A stretch of 64,000 nucleotides of DNA from Antilocapra americana (GCA_007570785.1 ML664183.1:17841368-17905367), one strand, 5' to 3'. Shown: positions 33,370 to 45,190, counted from the stretch's first letter. A program made the numbers and translations. The notes: generated by a model not told the origin, from the sequence alone.

Positions 33370-34045
33370 ATGGTATAGAAACCTGGCAATTAGCACCTGA
33401 GCACATGATGAAGGTTACATCTTCGCCATTATGGGACAAATTGGTATCAAGTGCCTCCTGATATGGTACATGGAGACAACAGAAAATCATTGATTCCTGC
33501 CAAAAGTGCAAACCTGGATCAAATCGTGGAACACCAGATAAAGGTTAAATGGTCTGACCTATACTCTTCAAATATCAATATCTTTGTCATAAAGCACAAG
33601 AAATAGTAAGAAGTGATTTCAGGTTAAAAAAGATATAGCTGAAGGCAACTTAGATATAGGACCTTCTTTTCCTATACAGAATTTAACTGGCACACTTGGC
33701 AAACTATGAACAAAGTCTAAATTAGATAATGGTATTGCATCAATATTAGTTTCTTGATTGTGTTAATTATATGATAGTTATCTAAGAGTACCTTTTAGGA
33801 AATACACATTCGTATATTAAGGAGCAAAGAGCCATACTTAATCTCGAATGCAGAAAGGGAAAGGGTATGTGCGTATGGGCACACAGAGAGGGTTGGGGAA
33901 AGAGAAGGATAAACAGAGTAACATGTTTACATTTAGTTTATCTGAGTAAAGGATAAAAGGATATATGGAAACTTTTGTCCTATTCTTGCAGTATTTTACT
34001 TTGTCTGAAATTATATCAAAATAAAAATGTTAAAGGAGAAATAGA
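33370..34045 (+). mobile_element. Old LINE (probably L1M) 3' end (plus)
   Basis: A recognisable old 3' end: 'gcacctgagcacatgatgaa', 'acatggagacaacagaaaat', 'ttagataatggtattgcatc', 'ccttttaggaaatacacatt', 'ggatatatggaaacttttgt', 'tctgaaattatatcaaaata', then an A-rich terminus. Confidence 0.65.
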
Positions 34046-34724
34046 TATTACCTATGCTATTATGTTAGAGACTTTTAAAGACATAGTCTCTTTGAATTAA
34101 TATTTTCTCACCTGCCTGAGAATGACTGATTCCCTCAGAAACAATCATCTTTCTCTTATCCCTTTATCTTTAAACAAGCTCTCTTAAGAGGCTTCTGTGA
34201 TCACTCCCCTTCACCCAAACTTCAAGGGAAGAAAGGACATTCTGTTTTGGTGGGTTTTATAGGACTACGTTTATATTTGTAGTTTAACTTATATGTAGTT
34301 TAACAATAATTCAGCAATTTTTCATGAAACAATTTTACTTTTAACTCATTAGGATTATATTCAGAGAAAAGTGAGGCTGTACTTGAATTTCCCAAGGAAC
34401 TTTGCATTTATTGTGTATCAACTGTTGTGTGTTCCTTGGCACTGTTATGCCTCCTCTTTACCAGGCATGCAGGCAGGATGCTGGAGAGTGGAGAATAAGA
34501 GTGAGAGAATTAGTTCTACATGTGTTTAGTTAGGAGATGCTATGACCCCTGTATCAAAAGTCAGGTACCCATGAAGGAAACGGGGCAGTCCAAAAGCAGA
34601 TGACTAACTCACCATTGAACAATAGGCAATGTGTGTTGGTTAGATGTTCAGATTATAGTACAAGTTAAGGAGGTTTGTGAAGACCCCAATTCCCTTGAAA
34701 TGTAGAAGTGAAATATCAAGGGCT
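34046..34724. other. Unannotated unique sequence
   Basis: Nothing recognised. Confidence 0.35.
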
Positions 34725-34969
34725 CCCATTTGGTGGGTTTCCTTTTTAATTTTGTTGATGGTTTCCTTTGCTGTGCAGAAGCTTCTTTAGTTTGATGTAG
34801 ACCCAATTGTTTATATATCTTTTGTTGCCTTTGCCTTCAGCGTCAGGTCCAAAAATATTACCAACACCATTCTCAAGGAGTTTATTGCTTAGGAGTTTTA
34901 TGGTTGGGGGGGTCTTACCTTCAAGTACTCAATCCATTTTGAACTAATTTTTGTGTATAGCATAAGACA

Positions 34970-35098
34970 CGTATGCTCAGATGCTAAATCCTGTCTAACT
35001 CTGCAATCCCAAGAACTGTAGCCTGCCAGGTTCCTCTGTCCATGGGATTTTCCAGGCAAGAACTCTGGAGTAGATTGCCATTTCTTTGTCGAATGGTA
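34970..35098 (-). mobile_element. Bov-A/Bov-tA SINE body (minus) inside L1
   Basis: Reversed body from 'gtatgctcagatgctaaatc' to 'gattgccatttctttgtcg'. The tRNA-like head is missing. Confidence 0.85.
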
Positions 35099-35291
35099 GA
35101 AGACAGTGATCCAGTTTTATTCTCTTGCCTGTGGCTGTCTAGTTTTTCCAACATTTATTGAAGAGACTGTCCTTTCCCCATTGTATATTCTTGACTCCTT
35201 TGTCATAAATGAGTTGACCATATATTTGTGGGTTTGTTTCTATACTCTCTATTATGTTCCATTGATTTATCTATTTTTATGCCAATATCAT

Positions 35292-35982
35292 CTGAGCCAC
35301 AAGGCAGGAGAAACATCAGCCTCAGATATGCAGATGATACTAGTCTAATGGCAAACAGAAGGGGAAAAGGTGGAAGTAGTGACAAATTTATTCTTCTTGG
35401 GCTCTAAAATCACTGTGGATGGTGACTGCAGCCGTGAAATCAGAAGAGTGTTGTTTCTTGGCAGGAAAGCTGTGACAAACCTAGATAGTGTGTTGAAAAG
35501 CAGAGACATTACTCTGTTGACAAAGGTCCATATAGTCAAGGCTATGGTCTTCCTGGTGGTCACATATGGTTGTGAGAGCTGGACTGTAAAGGAAACAGAA
35601 CGCCAAAGAATCGACGCCTTTGAAATGTGGTGCTGGAGAAGACTCCAGAGAGTCCCTTGGACAGCAAGGAGATCAAACCAGTTAATCCTAAGGGAGATCA
35701 ACCCTGAATACTCATTTGAAGGACAGATGCTGAAGCTGAAGCTCCAGTATTTTGGTCATTTGATGCAAACAGCTGCCTCATTGGAAAAGTCCCTGATGCT
35801 AGGAATGATTGAGGGCAAAAGGAGAAGATTGCCTCAGAAGATGAAATGGCTGAATGGCATCACTGATGCAATGGACATGAACTTGGGCACACTTCAGGAG
35901 ATGGTGAAGGACTGGGAAGCCTGGCGTGTTGCAGTCTGTGGGGTTGCAAAGAGTTGAAAATGACTGGGTGACTGAGCAACAC
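35292..35982 (+). mobile_element. BovB LINE 3' part (plus) inside reversed L1
   Basis: Starts near the RT YADD region ('ctcagatatgcagatgatac'), lacks about 150 bases after 'ggcaaacagaag', and ends 'gagttgaaaatgactgggtg' plus an (AAC)-type tail. It is flanked by tgccaatatcat (35280-35291) and tgccaataccat (35983-35994), a 12-bp duplication of L1 sequence with one mismatch. Confidence 0.94.
35370..35957 (+). pseudogene. BovB ORF remnant, C-terminal 195 codons open
   Basis: This is the longest uninterrupted BovB frame in the window. It holds the region downstream of the RT catalytic site: GSKITVDGDCS, RDITLLTKVHIVKAMVF, GCESWTVKE, a WCWRR...PWTARRSNQ segment, LKLKLQYFGHLM and the terminal DWEAWR..VCGVAKS. 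The catalytic block, the rest of the RT and the endonuclease are upstream and missing, so it cannot be functional. The openness is probably chance survival. Confidence 0.9.
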
Positions 35983-36200
35983 TGCCAATACCATACCATT
36001 TTGATTGCTATAACTTTGAACTTAGTTTGAGATCCATGTGATGCCTCCTGCATCATTCTTTGTCATGTTTGTTTTGGCTGTTTAGGGTTGTTTTGGTGGT
36101 TCCATGCAAATTGTAAGATTTTTTGTTCTATTTATGGGAAACATGCTATTGGAATTTTGATAACAATTGCATTGACTATGTAGGTTGCTTTGTCTTGAAA

Positions 36201-36903
36201 TGTACATTTTTAAAATTTCTGAATGCTATTTTTTTCCCTAATGTGACACTCTTCCAGCCTGGGGCTGGGTTTTTTTTTTTTTTTTTTTGGCATGTGTAGG
36301 ACTGAAATCACCAGCCCTCAACTATGGATTATGTGTGATAAAACACTAAAGGATAAGAGAAAGTTTTTATAGAAACGTCATCTCATCTCTTCTGCTATGT
36401 CCTCCCTCACACTTTGAACATGACCTTCAGTTGTCAGGCTTCAATGCAATAGTTTTATTTGGCTGTTGGACCTAATTATAATGAGTGAAAGGCTCTAAGA
36501 CTTATCACAGATGAGGTGGTGAGCCTTTTTCAGAAATGTTGCCTTCAAATAGACTTTCGTGACTTTTGTGACCAACAGCTGTGTGCTTCTCCTAGAAACT
36601 TAATCTGCCTCACTGATTATGTGGCATAGAAAATAAGATATGGGTTTAAAAACCTTGTATTTAAGTGTGTCAATATTTAAGTAAGCATTGAACTATCAAA
36701 AATACACTGATGCTGTGTTATTTAGGCTGCTATAGTGAGGAATTGAAAGTTTTAATTTACATCTGACATCATTATTTCCAAAGGGAATTTTACTCTCAAA
36801 AAATGAGTTCAAATAATTTGGTTATACTGTCTTTTAAAGAATTTTTCAGTGACATTAATTACTTACTCTTTTTGTATTGAGGAAACATAAAAGTACTAAT
36901 ACA
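36201..36903. other. Unannotated unique sequence with T-run
   Basis: No gene recognised. A run of about 18-20 T occurs around 36271-36289, possibly the reversed tail of a small undetected retroinsertion. Confidence 0.35.
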
Positions 36904-38786
36904 AATAGCTGTGAAAAGAAGAGAAGCAAAAAGCAAAGCAGAAAAGGAAAGATATACCCATTTGAATACGGAGTTCCAAAGAATAGCAAGGAGAGATAAG
37001 AAAGACTTCCTCAGTAGATCAGTGCAAAGAAATAGAGGAAAATAGTAGAATGGGAAAGACTAGTGACCTCTTCATGAAAATTAGAGATACCAAGGGAATA
37101 TTTCATGCAAAGATGGGCTCAATAAAGGAAAGAAATGGTATGGAACTAACAGAAGCAGATAATATAAGAAGAGGTGACAAGAATACACAGAAGAACTGTA
37201 CAAAAAAGATCTTCATGACCCAGATAACCACGATGGTGTGATCACTCACCTAGAGCCAGACATCCTAGAATGTGAAGTCAAGTGGGCCTAAGGAAGCATA
37301 ATTATGAACAAAGCTAGTAGAGGTGATAGAATTCCAGTTAAGCTATTTCAAATCCTAAAAGATGATGCTGTGAAAGTGCTGCACTCAATATGCAAACAAA
37401 TTTGGAAAACGCAGCAGCAGCCACAGGACTGGGAAAGGTCAGTTTTCATTCCAATCCCAAAGAAAGGCAACACCAAAGAATGTTCAAACTACTACACAAT
37501 TGCACTCATCTCACAGGCTAGTAAAGTAATGCTTAGTATTCTCCAAGCCAGGCTTCAACAGTACATGAACTGTGAACTTCCAGATGTTCAAGCTGAATTT
37601 AGAAAAGGCAGAGGGACCAGAGATAAAATTGCCAACATCTGTTGGATCATTGAAAAAGCAAGAGAGTTCCAGGAGAATATCAATTTCTGCTTTATTGACT
37701 ATGCCAAAGCCTTTGACTGTGTGGACCACAAAAAACTGTGGAAAATTCTTCAAGAGATGGGAATACCAGACCACCTGACCTGCCTTTTGAGAAACCTGTA
37801 TGCAGGTCAGGAAGCAACAGTTAGAACTGGACATGGACCAATAGACTGATTCCAAATAGGAAAAGGAGTACGTCAAGGCTGTATACTGTCACCCTGCTTA
37901 TTTAACTTATATGCAGACTACATCATGAGAAATGCTGGGCTAGAGGAAGCACAAGCTGAAATCAAGATTGCTGGGAGAAATATCAATAACCTCAGATATT
38001 CATATGACACTACCCTTATGGCAGAAAGCAAAAAAGAACTTAAGAGCCTTTTGATGAAAGTGAAAGGGGTGAGTGAAAAAGTTGGCTTAAAGCTCAACAT
38101 TCAGAAAACTAAGATCATGGCATTCAGTCCCATCACTTCATGGCAAATAGATGGGGAAACAGTGGAAACAGTGGCTGACTATTTTGGGGGGGCTCCAAAA
38201 TCACTGCAGATGGTGATTGCAGCCATGAAATTAAAAGACGCTTACTCTTTGAAAGAAAAGTTATGACCAACCTTGACAGCTATTAAAAAGCAGAGACATT
38301 TTTTTACCAACAAAGGTCCATCTAGTCAAAGTTATGGTTTTTCCAGGAGTCATGTATGGATGTGAGAGTTGGACTGCAAAAAAAAAAAAAAAGCTAAGTG
38401 GTGAAGAATTGATGCTTTTCAACAGTGGGGTTGGAGAAGACTCTTGATAATCCCTTGGGCTGCACGGAGATCCAACCAGTCCATCCTGAAGAAAATCAGT
38501 CCTGGGTATTCATTGGAAGAGCTGATGTTGAAGCTAAAATTTCAATACTTTGGCCACCTCATGTGAAGAGCTGACTCATTTGAAAAGACCCTGATGCTGG
38601 GAAAGACTGAAGGCGGGAGGAGAAGGGGACGATAGAGGATGAATGAGATGGTTGGATCGCATCACGGACTCAATGGACACGTGTTTGAGTAAACTCCGGG
38701 AGTTGGTGATGGACAGGGAGGTGGGTGTGCTGCAGTACATGGGGTCACAAAGAGTCAAACCCGACTGAGCGACTGAACTGAACTGA
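36904..38786 (+). mobile_element. BovB LINE (plus), 5'-truncated, 1.9 kb
   Basis: It begins in the linker between endonuclease and RT ('aatagctgtgaaaagaagag') and continues through the whole RT to the terminal 'gactgaactgaactga'. The flanks aaagtactaatacaa (left) and aaaggtgctaaacaa (right) are similar but too imperfect to be a firm target-site duplication. Confidence 0.95.
37050..38266 (+). pseudogene. BovB reverse-transcriptase remnant
   Basis: RT blocks are easy to read. 37304-37849 covers IPVKLFQILKDD, FIPIPKKGNT, GRGTRDKIANI and the FIDYAKAFDCVDHKKLW block. A TGA at 37847-37849 replaces a conserved Trp. Downstream, GVRQGCILSP...NLYADYIM and 37925-38266 carry the catalytic box, which reads YSYD (37997-38008) instead of YADD, so one metal-binding Asp is lost. 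A further one-base change near 37288 gives an in-frame TAA, and the frame shifts again near 38185. Confidence 0.93.
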
Positions 38787-39064
38787 AAGGTGCTAAACAA
38801 AACAAAGAACAATGTAAAAAATACGACCTCATTTTTTAAAGAACAGCTTACAGTTTTTAAGGGTGAGTTAAGTCATTCACATGTGAAAATGTAAAATAAT
38901 AGTAGTTATTTTGATGACCTCTCTTTACTGCAGGTTATAGATGTAAGGTTTTAGATGCAGGAGAAGATGTACATAGGAAGGGAGAATTAAGAAATTTACA
39001 GAGAGGTTAATGTTGAGATGGAACTTAAAGGAAATGTATATTTGGATGGTAAACAGGGGCTGAA
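38787..39064. other. Unannotated unique sequence
   Basis: Nothing recognised. Confidence 0.35.
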
Positions 39065-40422
39065 TAAGTATTGCATATTTTTGTCTGTATAAAATTTGTG
39101 TATGTCATATGCTCCAATTTGTTGTGGTTTAGAGCAGTTTTAGGTTCACAGCAAAACTGAATGGAAGGTACAGAGGCTCCCATCTATTTTCTGTCCATCC
39201 CCCATAACCTTCTCCTTTATCAAAATCCCGCATCACAGTGGTGTACTCCCTATAGTCAGTAAACCTATGTTGACCTATCATTAGTACCTACAGTCCATAG
39301 TTTACAGTAGAGTTCATGCTTGGGGTTGTAAATTCTATGGGTTTTGGCAAATGTATAAGGATATGTATCCATCATTGTAGTATCCTGCAGAATAGTTTCA
39401 CTGTCCTAAAAATCATGTGTGCTCTACCTATTCATCTTTTCCTATCCTCATACCCTGCTTGTTTTACTGTCTTCATAGTTTTGCCTTTTCCACAACGTCA
39501 TACAGCTTGAATCAAATAGCGTATAGTCTTTTCAGTTTGGTTTGTTTCACTTAAATAATATACATTTAGGTCTCTTCCATGTCTTTTTATAACTTAATAG
39601 TTCAGGTTTTTTTTTTTTTAGTACTGTATAATATCCCATTGTCTGAATGTAGCAAAGTTTATTTATCCATTCACCTACTACAGAACATCTTGGGTGCTTC
39701 TAAGTTTTGGCAGTCATGAATAAAGTGACTATATATGGACATGAGCAGGTTTTTGTGTGAATATAAGTCTTTAGTTCACTTGAGTAAATAATCAACGAGG
39801 GCCACTGCTGGATCACGTGCTAAGTATACGTGTAGTTTTGTAAGAAATCACCAACTGTCTTGTGAAGTGATTGTATCATTTGCATTCCACCAGCAATGGA
39901 TGAAAGTTCCCGATGCTCCACATTGCCAGCATTTGGTGTTGTCTGTTGTCTGGCCAAAAATGGATTTTGGCCATTTTGATAGATGTGTGGTTATATTTCA
40001 TTGTTGTTTTAATATGAATTTACTTGATTAAATATGATGTTAAACATCTTTTCATGTGCATACTGGTCATCTATACATCTTTTTGGTGAGATGCCTTTAT
40101 AGGTATTTTGCTATTTTTAAAATCAGGTTGTTCTTACTGGTGAGTTTTAAGAACTTTTTGAATATTTTGGATAACAGTCTTCTACCAAATGTGTCATATG
40201 AAAGCATTTTCTTCTAATCTGTGGCTTATCTTCTCATTCTCTTGACATTGTCTTTTATAGAGCATAAGTTTTAATTTCACTGAATCCCAACTCATCATTT
40301 CTTTCCTGGATCATGCCACTGGTGTTGTATCCAAATTCATTGAAATACCTACGATCATCTAGATTTTCTTCTATGTTATCTTCTGTTAATTTTATATATT
40401 TGCCTTTTGAATTTAAGGTCAG

Positions 40423-40562
40423 GAAGATTCCCTTGAGAAGAGCATGGCAATCCACTCCAGTATCCTTGCCTGGAGAATTCCATGGACAGAGGAGCCTGGT
40501 GGGCTACAGTCCATGGGGTCACAAAGAGTTGGACATGACTGAGTGACTAGCACTTTCACTTT
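40423..40562 (+). mobile_element. Bov-tA SINE (plus), head lost, inside L1M
   Basis: Sense body from 'ggaagattcccttgagaaga' to 'actagcactttcactttt'. The tRNA-like head is absent. Confidence 0.92.
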
Positions 40563-41301
40563 TTATGATCCGCTTCAAATTAATTCTTGTGAAGGGTATA
40601 TATACAGTCTCTTCTAGATTGATTTTATTTTCATGACCAGTTACTCCAGCACTGTTTATTAAAAAGTCTATCTTTCCTCCATTGCATTGCTTTCTTTTTT
40701 GTCAAAGATCAGTTGACAATATTTATGTGGGTCTGATTCTAGTGTCTCTATTCTTTGTTCTTGATTTATTTGTCTATTCTTTCACCAAAGCTACACTGTC
40801 CCCATAATGATAGTTTTATAGCCAGTATGGAAGTTGGGAGTGTGCCAATCCTTCAGCTTTTGATCTCCTTCAATTCTGGGTATTTTACAAGAAACTTTAG
40901 AATCAGTTTGTTAATATATTTGTAGATGTTCCTTGTCAATTTTATCAGTAATGAATGGATGTTGGATTTTGTTAAATGCTTTTTTCTGCATTTATTGATA
41001 TGATTACATGAATTTTTTCTTTATTGGTTAATGAGGTATATTATATTATTTGATTTTCAGTATTGAACCATATTTGAGAAATCCGACTTGGTCAGAGTGT
41101 ATAATTCTTTTTATGCATTGTTGGATTCAATTTGCTAATACTTTATTAAGAATATTTGTATCTAAATTCATGAAATACTGCTCTGTAGTTTTCTTGTAAA
41201 TGTCTTTTGCTTTAGTGTTAAAGTGATGCTGATCTCATAGAATGATTTAGGAAATATTTACTTTGCCCCTATCTTCTGAAGAAAATATAAAGAATTGGTA
41301 T

Positions 41302-41525
41302 CGTGGACTTTGTGGATGAGGGTAAGGGTGGGATGATATGGGAGAAGGGCATTGAAGCATGTTAATTGTCATGTGTCTAATCAATTGCCAGCCCAGGATT
41401 GATGCTCGGGGCTGGTACAGTGAGATTTCCCGGGGGGGAGGGAGGAGGGAGGGGGGTTCCGGAGGGGAAGCATATGTAAACCCATGGTGATATCATAACA
41501 ATGTATGGCAAAAACAATAAAAAAA
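41302..41525 (+). mobile_element. Tiny L1 3' tail insertion (plus)
   Basis: Only the last 0.22 kb of a young artiodactyl L1 is present: 'aagggtgggatgatatggga', 'gccagcccaggattgatgct', a G-rich tract (41430-41462), 'gtatggcaaaaacaataaaa' and poly(A). It is flanked by a perfect 13-bp duplication, aaagaattggtat, at 41289-41301 and 41526-41538, which lies in the reversed L1M. Confidence 0.96.
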
Positions 41526-41660
41526 AAAGAATTGGTATAATGTCTTTCTTAAATGTTTGGTAAAACACCAATGAACCTATCTGGGGTTGAGTTATCTGTT
41601 TGGGGATATTATTATTTATTAAATTTCTTTAGTAGTAGATATAGGCCACTGTGATGTTAA

Positions 41661-42189
41661 TGCCTCCTAAGGGCCAAAAATTATGCTAGGTGAATATATA
41701 TTTATTTCTCAACTATGTACTGAGACATAAGGAGTAAATAGGTGTATTAGACATTAGTTGACTTCTCTTCTGCACTAGATAATTCTAAGCCATTCATGCC
41801 AGTAGGCACGTGATGCAATTCAGCCAATGGGACAGGAGGGAAACACTGCTCAATGGGTTATTCAAAGTGTTTCCTTCCTCATTAAACATTTTTATTGGAA
41901 GAGAAATTCTTCATCCTCTGGGTGTTGTCTTGTCTGGATATGGGTTGCAACTGCCGCAGCCTTCTTTGGCCATAACAACCAGTGTTAGATTGAAAGTGAT
42001 GCTGAGGATGGCAGAGAGAAGTGAAGACAAAAACACGGAAATGGGATAAGCAGCAAACCATTACACCTGCCATAGCTTCAGTTGGCCTTGTCCTTGGGCA
42101 TCATATTATATGAGGTAAAAGTATACACACTTTTAATACACTTTTTTCTATTCCTTTTAATGAAAACTTTGTGTGAAATACATTTTTTT
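41661..42189. other. Unique sequence, possible unresolved old repeat
   Basis: No gene recognised. About 41790-42050 ('cagccaatgggacaggaggg') has the style of an old nonautonomous DNA transposon or MER repeat, but no terminal repeats were found. Confidence 0.3.
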
Positions 42190-42330
42190 TTCTGCATTCT
42201 ATGGATGAGAAAGCTGAGACTTAAAAAGGTCAAATAATTTTTCCAAAATTTCACATCTAATAGGTGTCTGAGCTTGTATCTGAACCTGAATTTGTCTCAT
42301 TCTTTTGCATATTATGCCACTGCCCCCCAT
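42190..42330 (-). mobile_element. MIR SINE (minus)
   Basis: The reversed MIR core is visible as 'tatggatgagaaagctgaga', 'ttccaaaatttcacatctaa' and 'tatctgaacctgaatttg'. Confidence 0.65.
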
Positions 42331-42554
42331 ATATGAGTAAACAGACATAGTAAATTAGTAAAAGCAAGAATAAATAGTATTGATGGCTGTTAATTTTTAT
42401 ATACAAATTGTCTGTTGCTCTTATATAAAATGATCCCACCTTTCTATATGAAGAACTAGTTTTGTATCATCTTAGTTACATGAAATATATGATTTCATCC
42501 TATTTAGCCAAGATGGAAAATACAAAAATAAAGTTAGATCATTCCGAGGCCCAC

Positions 42555-43027
42555 AAAAATATGTAGTCATTTGAATAGTGATCTCCACATTATGCCTCCA
42601 ACCCTCACCCACAAATAAAAAAGATACATTCACTCAGGATCTAAGCATATGAATTTATTTAGACAAATGTCTTTGAAGACAGAAAAATTAAGAACCTTGA
42701 GATGAGATCATCTTGGATTAGGGTAGACCCTAAGCTCAGTGGCAAGTAACTTTAGAAGAAAGGACACACAAAGAAGAAAGGAAGAGGATATAGACATAAA
42801 GAAAATGGCCATGTGAAAATGAAGCCAGAGATTGACCCCAAGCCAGAGAATACTTGGAGCCACCAAAAGCAGAAAGAAGTAAGAAGAATTCTCCTTAGAG
42901 CTTTCAGCACTACTGAAACCTTGATTTTAGATTTCTGGTCTTTAAAACAGAGAAAATAAATTTCTGTTTCCCTTTAGCCAGCAAATTTCATAAATATTTC
43001 TTACACCAGCCCTAAGAAATTAAGATA
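42555..43027 (+). mobile_element. MLT1-like solo LTR (MaLR, ERVL class)
   Basis: LTR landmarks in order: the degraded 5' 'gaatagtgatctccacatta', 'catcttggattagggtagac', 'ggccatgtgaaaatgaagcc', 'accttgattttagatttctg', the polyadenylation-signal region 'gagaaaataaatttctgttt', and the end 'agccctaagaaattaagata'. No internal viral sequence was seen on either side. An ancient mammalian solo LTR. Confidence 0.75.
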
Positions 43028-43273
43028 GGACTTTCCTGACATAAAGAATTTTCATTTCCTTCCCTTTCCCTTGAAACTGATTTCTCTGTGTTGACCACTG
43101 TCTCAGTCAACATGGTAGGCATGGCAAGCCATATGTTCCACTTTCCATGTAATAGTGTTGGTCCTCTGAAATGGTTACCCATCTAAGGACTATATTTCCT
43201 AGTGCTTGAATCTTAGTCAAATGTGTATCTAGCTTTGACCAGTGAGCAGAAGTGATGAACATTTCTTTTTAGG

Positions 43274-43487
43274 TGATGGTGGTTTAGTTGCTAATTCGTG
43301 TCTGACTCTCTGTGACCTCATGGACTATAACCCACCAAGCTCCTCTGTTCATGGGATTTCCCAGGCAAGAATACTGGAATAGTTTGCCATTTCCTTCTCC
43401 AGGGGATCTTCCTAGTCCAGGAATTGAACCTGCCCCTCCTGCATTGCAGACAGATTCTTTACCAACTGAGCCACCATAAGGTAGTTT
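43274..43487 (-). mobile_element. Bov-tA SINE (minus)
   Basis: Reversed full copy from 'tgatggtggtttagttgcta' to 'ccaactgagccaccataag'. Confidence 0.92.
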
Positions 43488-44454
43488 AAAAGAGTGCTCT
43501 TTCAAGAAAGTCTTTTCCACTGGTTGGATCAGAAAACAAGGTTCTAGGGGCAGAGCCACGAGATCGCAGTGCCATCACAGCTTAGTGAAGACCACAGCAC
43601 TATTGAGGAGAGTAAATTTCTTAAATAAAAGTGGGGTTCTGCCAATCAAGATGAAGGTAGGAAACATAAAATATCTACCACAAGTACTTGTTATATTCAT
43701 ATACTTTTTGACTGGAGTTGCTTTGATGCAATTCAGATAGTTAAAAATACTTTCCCAAAGGATACATTCTCAGCCTCTTGGACAATAATGATAGTATTTA
43801 TAAAGCATTACTCAAATGTTAATGAAACACTTTGACTCAATACTCATTTACTTCTTATAAGAACTGTGTCATGCAGATAAAATCAGTTGAGCTAACATTA
43901 GAACTAAGAAATTTTGACTTCTAAGCCACAGCTCTTTCTGCAGCAGCACTTCATTTACAAATGGAAATTCTTATCTCTCTCTAGGAGCCATAAGCTAATT
44001 ATCTGTGGTGAATATCTGCTCTTTTTTGACTATGCAGTATATTTTTTCCTTACTTTTATTTCATGCTAATCTGATCAGGCCAGGTATTGGCCACTATCAG
44101 TGCTTCAACTAGAGCTGCATCTTTTCCTGATTCTGGAGATGGACACTGACCAATCAAAAATGGTATTCACCTGGCATGTGACGCAATATGGACCAGTGAG
44201 AGTCAAGTCCATAACTTTCATTTTGTTTGGAAAAATACAAGAAACCTCACTGTGGGCAGCCATCTTGCTAACCATATGGAGTCTAAGAAATAAGCCAACA
44301 GAGCTAATGTATCAGATATGAATCTGAGGCCATCATTTGTGTCCCTGAATTTAGTCAAGCCTGAAGCCAAATTTACTTATAGACTTTTCACAAATTTCTC
44401 TCTTTTTAAAAAACTATTTTGAGTTGTATTATTTTTTAATCAACTGTTCGTAAA
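43488..44454. other. Unique sequence with possible MIR
   Basis: No gene recognised. About 43810-43955 may be a reversed MIR ('cttctaagccacagctcttt' at the head side). About 44080-44330 resembles an old MER-type repeat without visible ends. The 44100-44321 frame has no domain. Confidence 0.35.
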
Positions 44455-44477
44455 CATATGAGGTTTTACCTCATATG
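44455..44477. repeat. Perfect 10-bp inverted repeat with 3-base loop
   Basis: catatgaggt (44455-44464), ttt, acctcatatg (44468-44477). A perfect small hairpin in otherwise unique DNA, outside any recognised repeat. It could be chance or the scar of a small event. Confidence 0.8.
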
Positions 44478-45190
44478 GATGAGCAATTATTTAAACAAGA
44501 AAATTTAAATACTGGATAATAACTATTTCATTTCTAGTGACTTCTGGTTTTAGAACTTTGAGCCAGAAGTTTGTTTAGACACTTAACTAGTTGAGCCTCA
44601 GGTACAGGATCTGAAAATACAGAGTTCAGAATTTTGTGCCCTTTGTTACTCAAGAAATAGGATCCCAGTTCATGTAGGAGCTCAGTGAAGGACTTGTTTA
44701 ATATCAAATAGATCTGTAGGTAGTGTGAACTTTCATAAACTACAAGTATGTGTTCATACCTCTTCACTGAAATAAATTGCTGATACTTCTACAACAGCTT
44801 ATCACTTAATATTCAATATGATAAACTCTCTTTCTTCTGTTGCTTTATAATTATTTGAATAACAAAACACCAGCATTTAATTGTGTGTATTAGAAGGAGA
44901 CCAGTTAAAGAGATCTCTTTGGAGGGGGTAGAATTTTAAAACACAGCTCATGTGTTATATTTGCCTTATTCACATTTCTTCTTCATTAAAACTTAGTCAG
45001 ATTATTTAAGGTGATTACCAGGTCATGTCAAGGGTTGTGAATGATTGTCACTGAGTTGATTTCATTTATTTAGTATATATATGTAATAATTTAGCCATCC
45101 CAAATTACAGTTGTGGTATTTCTGAATCCATGCTACTTTAGTGTTTATAGGCATTGATGAAATTTGAGGAATCTAAGTTTCTGTTCATTC
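44478..45190. other. Unannotated unique sequence
   Basis: Nothing recognised in about 0.7 kb. Confidence 0.35.

Larger units (their letters stand above)
34725..36200 (-). mobile_element. L1 ORF2 fragment (minus), split by a SINE and a BovB
   Basis: Reversed L1 ORF2 C-terminal half. The pieces are 34725-34969 ('ctgtgcagaagcttctttag'), 35099-35291 ('ttcttgactcctttgtcata', 'tatgttccattgatttatct') and 35983-36200 ('aataccataccattttgatt', 'attgcattgactatgtaggt'). They are contiguous in the parent element once the inserts are removed. Confidence 0.9.
39065..41660 (-). mobile_element. Old L1 (L1M type), minus, about 2.2 kb plus two inserts
   Basis: The longest old L1 in the window. Reversed 3'UTR near 39110-39500 ('gagcagttttaggttcacag', 'tttgccttttccacaacgtc'), then the ORF2-derived part with 'aacatcttttcatgtgcata', 'tcttctaccaaatgtgtcat', 'tatgtgggtctgattctagt' and 'tttattaagaatatttgtat'. 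Interrupted at 40423-40562 and 41302-41525. No open frame survives. Confidence 0.88.

Noticed and set aside
36271..36289. T-run as the tail of a reversed retroinsertion
   Set aside because: No target-site duplication or recognisable body was found around it, so it is left as a simple homopolymer.
36890..38802. Target-site duplication for the 1.9-kb BovB
   Set aside because: The best flanking pair has about four mismatches or indels in 16 bases, not convincing enough to call.
42555..43027. Complete endogenous retrovirus
   Set aside because: Only LTR-type sequence is seen. No internal gag, pol or env-like sequence lies on either side.
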